Shown: positions 41,728-49,864 of the stretch, piece by piece
Numbering within the stretch: position 1 is the stretch's first letter
Layout of the letters: each line of letters opens with the position of its first letter
Source: an uncultured Aquimarina sp.
GTDB lineage: Bacteria > Bacteroidota > Bacteroidia > Flavobacteriales > Flavobacteriaceae
Length of the DNA: 64,000 nt
Direction: 5' to 3'
Assembly (NCBI RefSeq): GCF_947492405.1
Contig: NZ_CANLMP010000001.1
Span: 372,001 to 436,000, forward strand
The notes under the pieces: generated by a model
Database searches by the model: none
Told to the model about the DNA's origin: nothing
Seen by the model: the letters and a program-made list of their open reading frames with translations, nothing else
Translations under genes and position numbers: made by a program

Positions 41728-41800
41728 TGTCTTCCCGAGCGGAGTCGAGGGGAATAATTGTTTGATTACACCCCGACTCCGCTCGGTGTGACGGCATTTT
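41728..41800. repeat. Long inverted repeat (CCGAGCGGAGTCG / CGACTCCGCTCGG)
   Basis: Perfect 13-bp GC-rich arms, each with an adjoining GGGG/CCCC, enclose about 22 bp. In this AT-rich genome the GC-rich arms stand out. It is typical of dispersed hairpin elements of Flavobacteriia and could also reduce read-through. Confidence 0.7.
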
Positions 41801-41843
41801 TAATTTAAAGATAATTGACTTTTTATAAATAGTAATTAAATAT

Positions 41844-42581
41844 ATGAGACTAAAAAATAAAGTAGCGATTATTACTGGTGGAGCCAGAGGAATAGGTAAA
41901 GCTATATCCGAATTGTTTGCTCAGGAAGGAGCAACCGTAGTTATATGGGATTTGCTAACTGAAGGAGAAAGTGTTGCAGCTGCTATTGCAGCAAAAGATC
42001 AAGTTGCAGAGTTTACTAATATTTCTGTAACAGATAAAACAGCTATTGAAGCTGAAGCCGAAAGAATCCATAAAAAATATGGTAAAATAGATATCTTGAT
42101 TAATAACGCTGGTATTACAAAAGACCGTACTCTTCATAAAATGAGTGAAGCCGAGTGGGATGCGGTAATTGATGTAAACCTAAAAGGTGTTTTTCTGTGT
42201 ACACAAGTGGTTTCCCAATATATGAAAGAAGCGGGGTATGGACGAATCGTTTCTGCTGCATCTAATGTGGGATTACGCGGTAATTTTGGACAAACAAATT
42301 ATGCAGCTACAAAAGCAGGAGTAATAGCCATGTCTAAAACCTGGACAATGGAATTAGGGAAGTACGGCATTACAGCAAATGCGCTGGCACCAGGTTTTAC
42401 CTTAACCGAAATGACAGAGCAAATACCAGCAGAACATATCGAAGGCATTAAATCACAAATTCCTCTAAAAAAAGCAGCTACACCTTTAGATATAGCATAT
42501 GGATACTTGTATCTGGCATCAGATGAAGCATCTTATGTATCCGGTATTTGTCTAACTATTGATGGAGGAATCTCGAGATAG
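41844..42581 (+). CDS. SDR family oxidoreductase (3-oxoacyl reductase type)
   Basis: A 245-aa short-chain dehydrogenase close to FabG/PhaB. IITGGARGIGKAISEL is the cofactor loop, NNAGIT the structural motif, the Ser in VSAASNVG and YAATKAGVIAMSKTWTMELG the catalytic set. SYVSGICLTIDGGISR is the end. Probable activity is NAD(P)-dependent interconversion of 3-hydroxyacyl- and 3-oxoacyl-thioesters. Repeat-bearing gaps on both sides mean it may be transcribed separately from the upstream genes. Confidence 0.9.
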   Translation: MRLKNKVAIITGGARGIGKAISELFAQEGATVVIWDLLTEGESVAAAIAAKDQVAEFTNISVTDKTAIEAEAERIHKKYGKIDILINNAGITKDRTLHKMSEAEWDAVIDVNLKGVFLCTQVVSQYMKEAGYGRIVSAASNVGLRGNFGQTNYAATKAGVIAMSKTWTMELGKYGITANALAPGFTLTEMTEQIPAEHIEGIKSQIPLKKAATPLDIAYGYLYLASDEASYVSGICLTIDGGISR

Positions 42582-42715
42582 GTTGCAAGTGTTTCAATTA
42601 AAGTTTAAAAAAAATCTTCAATTCAAGTATTCAGATTTATGATAATAAGGATAGCCTGCCCGCCTATGGAGGGTATCGAGAATAGATTTTTGAAGATCAT
42701 ATAACAATAAAAATC

Positions 42716-43183
42716 ATGAATCAACTAATTTGTAAAAATTTTGAAGAGTTTAAAACGCATGAAGGGAAGTCGTTACCAACAGGAGAGTGGCTTACTGTCA
42801 CCCAGAAGATGATTAATGCCTTTGCGGAAGCGACACAGGATTTTCAGTGGGTGCACGTAGATCTGGAACGGATCAAAAAAGAATCACCTTTTAAGAAACC
42901 AATTGCACACGGTTTTCTGTCTGTTTCTTTATTATCCAAAATGTTGATGGATCTTATTCATATAGAAAGTTTTGCCATGGGAGTTAATTATGGATTGAAT
43001 AAAGTACGATTTCCACATCCAGTTTTGGTGGATAGTAAATTAAGGTTGCATAGCAGTATCCAGATGATTGAATCGTATGCAGAAAATGGATTAAAGATCA
43101 CCTGGGATTGTTCCGTAGAAATAGAAGGAGTAGATAAACCCGCTTGTGTAGCCGAATTTGTATCTCTTATGTTTGAAGGATAA
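42716..43183 (+). CDS. MaoC-like (R)-specific enoyl-CoA hydratase
   Basis: A 155-aa hot-dog-fold protein. INAFAEATQDFQWVHVDLER and IAHGFLSVSLLSK carry the Asp/His catalytic pair of MaoC hydratases, and NYGLNKVRFPHPVL the substrate-pocket strand. It hydrates trans-2-enoyl-CoA to (R)-3-hydroxyacyl-CoA, which the SDR upstream could oxidise. It ends the plus-strand cluster; a convergent type IX secreted protein gene begins 40 bp further. Confidence 0.9.
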   Translation: MNQLICKNFEEFKTHEGKSLPTGEWLTVTQKMINAFAEATQDFQWVHVDLERIKKESPFKKPIAHGFLSVSLLSKMLMDLIHIESFAMGVNYGLNKVRFPHPVLVDSKLRLHSSIQMIESYAENGLKITWDCSVEIEGVDKPACVAEFVSLMFEG

Positions 43184-43223
43184 CACTCTTTCAAACATAA
43201 GAGATTTTTAAGGTATTCAACAA

Positions 43224-44219
43224 TTAACTTTTAATGAATTTAAGCGTTTGATTATTATCAAATTTAATTAGATATACTCCTTTTGAATAATTTTGAATAT
43301 TAATTCTTTCATTCTTATTAATGATGCCTTCTTCTATTTTATTTCCCAACAGATTATAAATTTCATACTTTTCGTCAGTTGTTATACCAGAAAGAGATAT
43401 TGCATCTTTGGAAGGATTAGGAAATAGTTCTAATTTCGTCGTAGCGGATTGAAATTCTTCCGTACTAAGTGTAGATCTTGTAAACTTATAAATAGTTCCG
43501 TTCGGAATTACGCCATTCAGAAAAGTATTGTCATCTATGGTCGAAAGTACTACGGTTGGGTTAGTAGGGTTGCCGGATAAAAAAGTGGCATTCTCTACAA
43601 TAACGTCTGTTACAAAGTTATAAGCAGGAATTAGAACAATTGAAGAACCAGTTTCTCCATCAAAGGCTTCATCTGGATCAGATATAGAATTGGGACCAAA
43701 ATGAATTTCTATATCATTAGAACCTTCAAATAGCCATAACTGAAAATTTGTAAAATCAGTAGAGATACCATCTGCTACTATATCCGAGAGGAAACCTACA
43801 TTGTTCCACTCAATTTTTAATATTCTATTTCCGGTAGTGCCTTCAACCAAGTATGAGATATTTGATAAAGCACCAGTAGTTGCATTCTGGTTGTTATCAT
43901 CATAAGCTCTATCGACAATATCAGCTCCATAAGCAACTAATGCTGGTAGAATTCCTGTTTCATTTGGGTTTGATGTTAACCCAGCTCCAAATCCCCAGTC
44001 ATCGATGTAAATTTGATTCATCGTAATGTCAAAATATTCAAAATCAAACCCAATTGGAATTGCAAACTCAGGATCATCCCATGGTGCTGTACCGTTTAAA
44101 GATGTGCTATTAATTAAGTTAATATACGGACCTGTAGATGTACTTAATTCATAAGATTGAGAGTTTGCAAAGAATGATATCCCGCAAATAATTAGTGTAA
44201 GTATTTTTTGTGTGTTCAT
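43224..44219 (-). CDS. Secreted protein with type IX secretion C-terminal sorting domain
   Basis: A 331-aa protein with signal peptide (ILTLIICGISFFANSQ) and a C-terminal Por-type sorting domain of about 75 residues (LELFPNPSKDAISLSG, YEIYNLLGNKIEEG, YSKGVYLIKFDN). The middle (residues 20-250) is a beta-rich domain with YINLINSTSLNG, GFDFEYFDITMNQIYIDDWG and a long IEIHFGPNS strand, the jelly-roll-like head common to T9SS cargo; no catalytic motif is clear. It would be exported across the outer membrane and may be anchored at the cell surface. Confidence 0.85.
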   Translation of the reverse strand: MNTQKILTLIICGISFFANSQSYELSTSTGPYINLINSTSLNGTAPWDDPEFAIPIGFDFEYFDITMNQIYIDDWGFGAGLTSNPNETGILPALVAYGADIVDRAYDDNNQNATTGALSNISYLVEGTTGNRILKIEWNNVGFLSDIVADGISTDFTNFQLWLFEGSNDIEIHFGPNSISDPDEAFDGETGSSIVLIPAYNFVTDVIVENATFLSGNPTNPTVVLSTIDDNTFLNGVIPNGTIYKFTRSTLSTEEFQSATTKLELFPNPSKDAISLSGITTDEKYEIYNLLGNKIEEGIINKNERINIQNYSKGVYLIKFDNNQTLKFIKS

Positions 44220-44538
44220 GATCGAAATAATTAATGGTTTATATTCAAAAATAAGATCACTATTTCATTAAAACATTCAATTGTGCTTAAACCGCAGGAT
44301 ATTGTGGATGAATATTAGCTAATTTAGGGAATTTGGTACATGGATATAATTCCTGTAAAGTAAAAAATATTAATGCTAATAGGAGCATCCAAATACAATC
44401 GCTCAAAGAAATTACTGTTTAGAAGAAGTTTTGGAAATAATATGAAAACGAGAATGTGTAATAAATAGTCTTTGTGATTAGGTCGATTTTACTTATTTAG
44501 CATATGGAAAAGTAATGATCTGATTTTCAGAATCATTT
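44220..44538. other. Intergenic region upstream of the T9SS cargo gene
   Basis: No gene is visible. On the minus strand TATTTTTG near 44245-44252 fits TAnnTTTG and is 25-30 bp before the T9SS gene start, so it is its likely -7 element. The rest shows nothing notable. Confidence 0.4.
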
Positions 44539-47190
44539 TTATTCCTCTACATCTTTTTTTATTTCTTCTCCATTTATATCTAGTTGTTTTTCCAAAAAAT
44601 ACAAACCGTTCATAGCTTCGAGATAGATTGTTTCTGCAATACCATTTTTATTTTCTGTAGGCTCACCATTTTTGTCGTAATATTTCATGGTCTTTATGAG
44701 GCTTGACGCAGCCCGGGTATATTTGTATTCTGCTACACCATTATTATCATTAACCAAATTAAAGTCGGTATCGTAGGTACTTTCTTTAATTAACAAATCA
44801 GAATCATTATACTCATAGATTACTTTGTGATATCCGTTAGGTCCAATAACTGGGAAGCCTTTTTTATTGAAGTACTCATAAGAAATAAGATGACCAGATC
44901 TATTCAGGGTCTTTTTTTCGTAAAAAACACCATTTCCATCATTAGTAGGGTTGTCAAATCTATTGTAATTCTTATGACCAATATAACGTTGTTGATTATC
45001 ATATAAATATTCAATAGCATTTATTCCATTTTGATATGAAACCTTTTGATTTCTAGAGTTATAATAAGTTTCACGAGTAATGTTGCCATATTGGTTGTAG
45101 GTGTAATGAGTGGTACAAACCCCTTTGATCAACTTATTTTGTGTGTCAAATTCTTTAACCAGCGTATCTTTACCAATACTATTGTATTCATATATTATTT
45201 TAAACACACCGTTTAATAATGCTGGGTTCATATTTTTATCGTAGTTGGTGCGTTCTATAAAGAGATTGTCTTTATTGTAAGTATAAACGTTATACGTAAC
45301 GTTTTGATTTGCGTTTGCCAGTATACTATCCGTTTGATAATATGTAGTTTTGGTTTTGTTATTATGGTGATCATATTCCCAATGTGTAATGGCTACATCT
45401 TTATTGTGAGGTTTTAATTTACCTAAAGAATCCAACTTCTTTTCTTTAATTAAGTTACCTTTTTCGTCATAAGCATATTCGTGTATTTCGATACCATCTT
45501 CCGAAGTTGCAAAACATTCATTTTCGTCTAGAAATAACTCTCGGACTACTTCTTCATCTTTGTTTGCGTATTGTTTTCTAATCGCATACCCATAATCGTT
45601 TTTGAAAATTGTATTGTAAACGTCTATATTTAAAACATTTCGAACCGAGTCATTGATATATTCATATTTGATGGCACCATTTCGATTGTCATCAAAAGCC
45701 AATACATAACCATCATAGTATTTAGCTGTAAATTTAATCCTGTTTTTATGATCGTAATCCCATACTTGTATAAAGTAATCATCATTTCCTATTACGGGTA
45801 ATTCTGATGCGTTATATGTTCTAACAGAGGTATAATTATCTTTTAAATCATAGGAATACTCATACATACATATTCCTTCATTATTTTCTGTTTGACCTCC
45901 ATTTTTATCAAGATTCATAAACTTTACTAGATTACCTCTTTCATCATAGTTATAGTGTAGATTGTATTCTGACAAATGAGTTGCAAAACTACCTCCTTTA
46001 TCATATAATCTTGTTCTTTTTATTTTATGAAAATCATCAAGTACATAGTCATAAATTGAGATGTAGTCTTTGTCGTTCATAGGTTCGTCTTCAGAGTTAA
46101 AATTGGAAATTTTAATGGTTCTCCCATGTCTGTCAAATTCTCTTCTTTCATGAAAAACAAGATCATTATTTGTGGTCGGCTTTTTATTTATATCATAATA
46201 ACTAGCATATCGATTTTTAGTTTTGGAATCATATTTCCAAATAGTTTTATGAACGGATTTATATTCTATAGGGTTTTCATTTTCATCAAAGTATGAAATG
46301 GTCATATCATTATTGGCATTCCATATAGTTTTAGAAATGGATTTGTTTAATACAGTATTTCGAGTTAAATCTTTGTTGTAATGATGCACCTCGGATATTG
46401 AATCTGTAGGTTTAATTATTTTAGTAATAGCAGTTTTAAAGATGCCTCCATTAGTTAATTTTCCATTTTTATAATATTTGATGATTACTTCTTTGTCATT
46501 ACGTTCTACTTTATAACATTTCCCATACTTATGATCGGCTTTACTGATTGGGTGTGAAGTCAGAATTTCGTGCTCTAGTGTATGATAAATATGCTTGTAA
46601 TATTCCGTACTTTGTTTTGTGAAGTCGTAGTAGTTATAAATATTTGGATCATTATAGTAAGCTGTTTGACGGAGTAAATCATCAATTTTAAGTTCCCAAT
46701 ATCTTTGCTTTTGTGTGTTTGCGTTATGTTCTGAAGTTTCATCGTATTCTGATTGCATTTTTGCTCTTTCTTTATCGTACATATCATATAACTCTTGAAG
46801 TGTAGATGTCGAAATGTTTTCTTCTCCTTTTTTAACGATTTGTTTACGTAATAAACGAGCGTGATATTCTGTAATGTTAAAGTGGTATTGTTCGTGTTTT
46901 AACAATTGAGGATCCAGCACAGAATCTTTTAATCTTTCCGATTGATTAGGATCCATAAATGCATATACTAATGGATTATCTTCGTTAATAATATTAGGGC
47001 AATATATTTCAGAAAAGATTGCAGCATCAAAGTCATCATCAATCTCTTCTACTTGCTGAAAATCTAACCAATTTACGGGCCTATCAGACCAGATAACTAT
47101 ATCACTCAGTTCTACTTTGTTTGAGTAACCAACTACGAGAATTAAAACAAATAATATTAGAGAAGTGCAGATGTAGTACTTAGTTTTCAT
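44539..47190 (-). CDS. DUF922-like HExxH protease fused to YD-like repeats
   Basis: An 883-aa protein with an N-terminal membrane segment (residues 5-22). A DUF922-like zinc-protease domain spans about 30-165 with LLKHEQYHFNITEYHARLL; H99 and H103 plus E100 form HExxH, and TEYHARLLRK matches the third-ligand helix of the family. From about 200 to the end, some 14-16 repeats of roughly 40-45 residues recur, each with YEYxxxxNLxKExxxDxxxxP-type cores such as YEYNSIGKDTLVKEFD and YTYNQYGNITRETYYN, similar to RHS/YD or YwqK-like repeats. The long repeat tail probably lies outside the membrane. It overlaps the DUF805 gene by 11 bp. Confidence 0.75.
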   Translation of the reverse strand: MKTKYYICTSLILFVLILVVGYSNKVELSDIVIWSDRPVNWLDFQQVEEIDDDFDAAIFSEIYCPNIINEDNPLVYAFMDPNQSERLKDSVLDPQLLKHEQYHFNITEYHARLLRKQIVKKGEENISTSTLQELYDMYDKERAKMQSEYDETSEHNANTQKQRYWELKIDDLLRQTAYYNDPNIYNYYDFTKQSTEYYKHIYHTLEHEILTSHPISKADHKYGKCYKVERNDKEVIIKYYKNGKLTNGGIFKTAITKIIKPTDSISEVHHYNKDLTRNTVLNKSISKTIWNANNDMTISYFDENENPIEYKSVHKTIWKYDSKTKNRYASYYDINKKPTTNNDLVFHERREFDRHGRTIKISNFNSEDEPMNDKDYISIYDYVLDDFHKIKRTRLYDKGGSFATHLSEYNLHYNYDERGNLVKFMNLDKNGGQTENNEGICMYEYSYDLKDNYTSVRTYNASELPVIGNDDYFIQVWDYDHKNRIKFTAKYYDGYVLAFDDNRNGAIKYEYINDSVRNVLNIDVYNTIFKNDYGYAIRKQYANKDEEVVRELFLDENECFATSEDGIEIHEYAYDEKGNLIKEKKLDSLGKLKPHNKDVAITHWEYDHHNNKTKTTYYQTDSILANANQNVTYNVYTYNKDNLFIERTNYDKNMNPALLNGVFKIIYEYNSIGKDTLVKEFDTQNKLIKGVCTTHYTYNQYGNITRETYYNSRNQKVSYQNGINAIEYLYDNQQRYIGHKNYNRFDNPTNDGNGVFYEKKTLNRSGHLISYEYFNKKGFPVIGPNGYHKVIYEYNDSDLLIKESTYDTDFNLVNDNNGVAEYKYTRAASSLIKTMKYYDKNGEPTENKNGIAETIYLEAMNGLYFLEKQLDINGEEIKKDVEE

Positions 47191-47947
47191 ATACCACTTC
47201 CTCCTTTCTTTTCTTAAAAATTGATTTGTAGATTAAAAATGGAAGATAGGTGACACCAAGTATTACCAAGGCTAAGAAGATAGCATACGATATATCTTCT
47301 AACTGAAACGATGTATAATTAAAAGTAAGATTATATAAGTAAATGCTTATTGAAAGTATTGCAGAATAGGCTAATCTTTGTCTAAATAAATAAGAGTTAA
47401 ATTCTGGCAAAGCCTTTTTCTTATTTGCAAATATTAACAATAAGAAGAAACACACGAGTATAGAAATAAATATACACAAAAAACTAAAAAATTCCTTTTC
47501 TACATAATTATTTGAAAGCTGAATGAGTAATGTGTTTAATAAAACAAAACACAATATTTCACTTAATATATTAATATTTGATTTTCCTGGAGGTAATGGT
47601 ATTCTTAATTTGAATGGTTCCCGTTTAACAATTGGGGCATCAATTTCTTTAGGATTGTAACCATATTTATTAACTCCATAATTTCCTTCTTCGAATAGCA
47701 TAAAAAGGCCGTAAAAAGGAATCAACTGAAAAAAACCACTATTTCCTAAATCATGACAACGTTTGGAACCTTGTGCTATTAGAAACCAGTATGAAGGTAA
47801 AATTATTAATACTATTAAAGATTCTGCTTCTGGTATAATTTCGGTGATAACTCCTATCAAAAAAAAGGATGCTATGAATATGAGGTAACTTAGGCCATAT
47901 TCTAGCCGACGTATCCTCCCTGAGAAGGAAAATGGATTTTTGAACAT
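47180..47947 (-). CDS. DUF805 family membrane protein
   Basis: A 255-aa protein that opens with the DUF805 pattern (NPFSFSGRIRRLEYGLSYLI, then SKRCHDLGNSGFFQLIPFYG and EEGNYGVNKYGYNPKE). After this about 115-aa unit comes a second half with four further hydrophobic segments, an extension not found in the short members. It is an inner-membrane protein of unknown function. Its last codons overlap the start of the protease/repeat gene, so both are co-translated; a functional link is likely. Confidence 0.82.
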   Translation of the reverse strand: MFKNPFSFSGRIRRLEYGLSYLIFIASFFLIGVITEIIPEAESLIVLIILPSYWFLIAQGSKRCHDLGNSGFFQLIPFYGLFMLFEEGNYGVNKYGYNPKEIDAPIVKREPFKLRIPLPPGKSNINILSEILCFVLLNTLLIQLSNNYVEKEFFSFLCIFISILVCFFLLLIFANKKKALPEFNSYLFRQRLAYSAILSISIYLYNLTFNYTSFQLEDISYAIFLALVILGVTYLPFLIYKSIFKKRKEEVVYEN

Positions 47948-48057
47948 ATTTCTGGGACTTAGGATATTTTTATAATCAATGGATATAAATGTTTTTTAAT
48001 GTTTTTAAACTTTAATGATTGACATATTTAAACTCTATTCTTGTTAGTGATCCTCTT

Positions 48058-48087
48058 ATTGTTAATCAAAGTTTTTTGATTAACAAT
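48058..48087. repeat. Perfect 13-bp inverted repeat in a gene-free stretch
   Basis: ATTGTTAATCAAA, GTTT and TTTGATTAACAAT form a perfect hairpin about 110 bp upstream of the DUF805 gene and 258 bp upstream of the lipase gene. No T-run follows directly on either strand, so an operator or RNA structure is as likely as a terminator. The rest of 47948-48345 is AT-rich with no gene. Confidence 0.6.
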
Positions 48088-48345
48088 AATTAAAAAAAAG
48101 AAAAATAAAATAGAAATTCATTTGTCGAATTACAGTTAGGTTTAATGTATGTGTCATAACTATATAAAATGTTACCTAGTAATACTTAATTTGTACTGAT
48201 TTTATCTCTCGATATATAATTTTTTACCATAAAGCTGTATATAATTAATAAAAATAAAACTGTCCTTAATTGTTTATACAAAATCAAGTATTAATAATGT
48301 TAATCTAGTTGTATGAAGGCTTTATTTTAATAGTATATTTAAACC

Positions 48346-49170
48346 ATGCAACATCAAGAATATTTTTTTGAATATAAAGAACATGAATTATTTGGGCAGT
48401 ATTGGATACCAGATGACTGTAAAGCAATGATTCTGTTAGTACACGGCATGGGTGAATATTCTTCAAGGTATGAGGATTATGTGATTCCTAAATTACTAAA
48501 GGAACATATAGCGGTTATTACTTATGATAATTTCGGACACGGAAAGAGTATTGGTAAGAGGGGACATTGCCCAAGTTATGATGCATTAATGAAAGTTTTA
48601 GATATTGTTTGTCAAAAGGCAAGCGAAATTGCAGGTGATCTTCCTGTTTTTCTGTATGGTCATAGTATGGGCGGGAACTTAGTTATCAATTATATTCTAC
48701 GAAATGCCCCTAAAATTACTGGAGCTATTCTAACAAGCCCGTTTTTACGATTGGCATTTCAACCGCCTGCTTGGAAAATGACAATAGGTAAATTATTCCA
48801 AAAAATAGCCCCTTCGGTAACACTGCCTTCTGGACTAGATGTAAAAGCAATCTCTAGAATAAAAGAAGAAGTGGATAAATATAAAAATGATCCTTTAGTT
48901 CATGATAAAGTAAGCGCTAACTTTTCTTTACCTATAATAAAAGCAGGTGATTGGGCAATAACTAAAGCTTCTCAATTAGAAACTCCTGTTTTATTAGTGC
49001 ACGGCACCGAAGATCAGATAACAGATTTTAATGCTAGTAAGGAATTTGCAAAAAAAACAAACTATATTGATTTTATCTCTTTTGATGGTGGATATCACGA
49101 GCTACATAATGATTTAGAAAAAGAAAAACTTATTCTTACTATTACTGCCTGGATTCAAGAAAAGTATTAA
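48346..49170 (+). CDS. Alpha/beta hydrolase, monoacylglycerol-lipase-like (S33)
   Basis: A 274-aa hydrolase of the lysophospholipase/monoglyceride lipase group. ILLVHGMGEYSSRYEDY is the oxyanion HG motif, FLYGHSMGGNLVINY holds the nucleophile Ser, VHGTEDQITD the Asp and DGGYHELHNDLEKE the His. There is no signal peptide, so it is cytoplasmic or membrane-associated. It probably cleaves monoacylglycerols or lysophospholipids. A TATATTTA sequence ends 7 bp before the ATG. Confidence 0.9.
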   Translation: MQHQEYFFEYKEHELFGQYWIPDDCKAMILLVHGMGEYSSRYEDYVIPKLLKEHIAVITYDNFGHGKSIGKRGHCPSYDALMKVLDIVCQKASEIAGDLPVFLYGHSMGGNLVINYILRNAPKITGAILTSPFLRLAFQPPAWKMTIGKLFQKIAPSVTLPSGLDVKAISRIKEEVDKYKNDPLVHDKVSANFSLPIIKAGDWAITKASQLETPVLLVHGTEDQITDFNASKEFAKKTNYIDFISFDGGYHELHNDLEKEKLILTITAWIQEKY

Positions 49171-49325
49171 GTTGTTGTTTTTGTGGTGTTTGTGTTTTGT
49201 TTTTGTAGGTGTATTCATACCCCATTATTATTACTATGATGTTAATTTTGTTTACTTTTAGTGATTATAGGAATATGTTTTGCCAAATACTACCAACTTT
49301 TAGATAAACACAAAAGAATAGCATT

Positions 49326-49814
49326 ATGAATGAAGTAACAGACACTAAAAGAAAAAAGACCTCAGTACTTTATATTCTGCCAGAGGAACAGAAGGGCATG
49401 AATAATTGCTGGGCAGCAGCTTTATCAATGGCATTGCAGAGTTATGGATTACATCAGTCAGAAAAAAAGCTAGATGAAATGTTTGGGGCTGATGGTCAAG
49501 GTTTGGATTTATTCACCTTGCAACCACAAATATCTTCTCACTTTTCATATGTTCATACAGAATATAGAAGCCTAATTTTCGGAAAAGATCCCAAATTAAC
49601 TTTTGTGGAATTACAAGATCTAATAGATAGTGATCGACCTATTCTTATTGGTACTCAAAACTATAGTGATTTTGCAGCACACGCCTTATTGATTGTTGGG
49701 TATACTGATGATGAAACGGTTTTAATAATAGATCCTTGGGTAGGAGCAATGAAAGAAATGGAATATGAAGAATTAGGAAATTATTGGGTAGAGACTATTG
49801 TTTTTAATAAGTAG
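49326..49814 (+). CDS. C39/papain-like cysteine protease-fold protein
   Basis: A 162-aa single-domain protein of the papain-like clan. NNCWAAALSMALQSYG gives Cys28, HALLIVGYTDDE gives His120 and LIIDPW the Asp137, in the order of the C39_2/AvrRpt2-like family. No signal peptide and no ATP-binding cassette is fused to it, so it is a free cytoplasmic enzyme. Such small proteins occur in secretion and toxin-processing loci, but no substrate is visible here. It stands alone between the lipase and a convergent histidine kinase. Confidence 0.75.
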   Translation: MNEVTDTKRKKTSVLYILPEEQKGMNNCWAAALSMALQSYGLHQSEKKLDEMFGADGQGLDLFTLQPQISSHFSYVHTEYRSLIFGKDPKLTFVELQDLIDSDRPILIGTQNYSDFAAHALLIVGYTDDETVLIIDPWVGAMKEMEYEELGNYWVETIVFNK

Positions 49815-49864
49815 TTTTGTTCTTTTTGTTACGTAAACGTATTATTCAATAACCCTTTTTTTAG

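Noticed and set aside
48058..48087. Inverted repeat as a terminator
   Set aside because: No T-run follows on either strand and no gene ends next to it.
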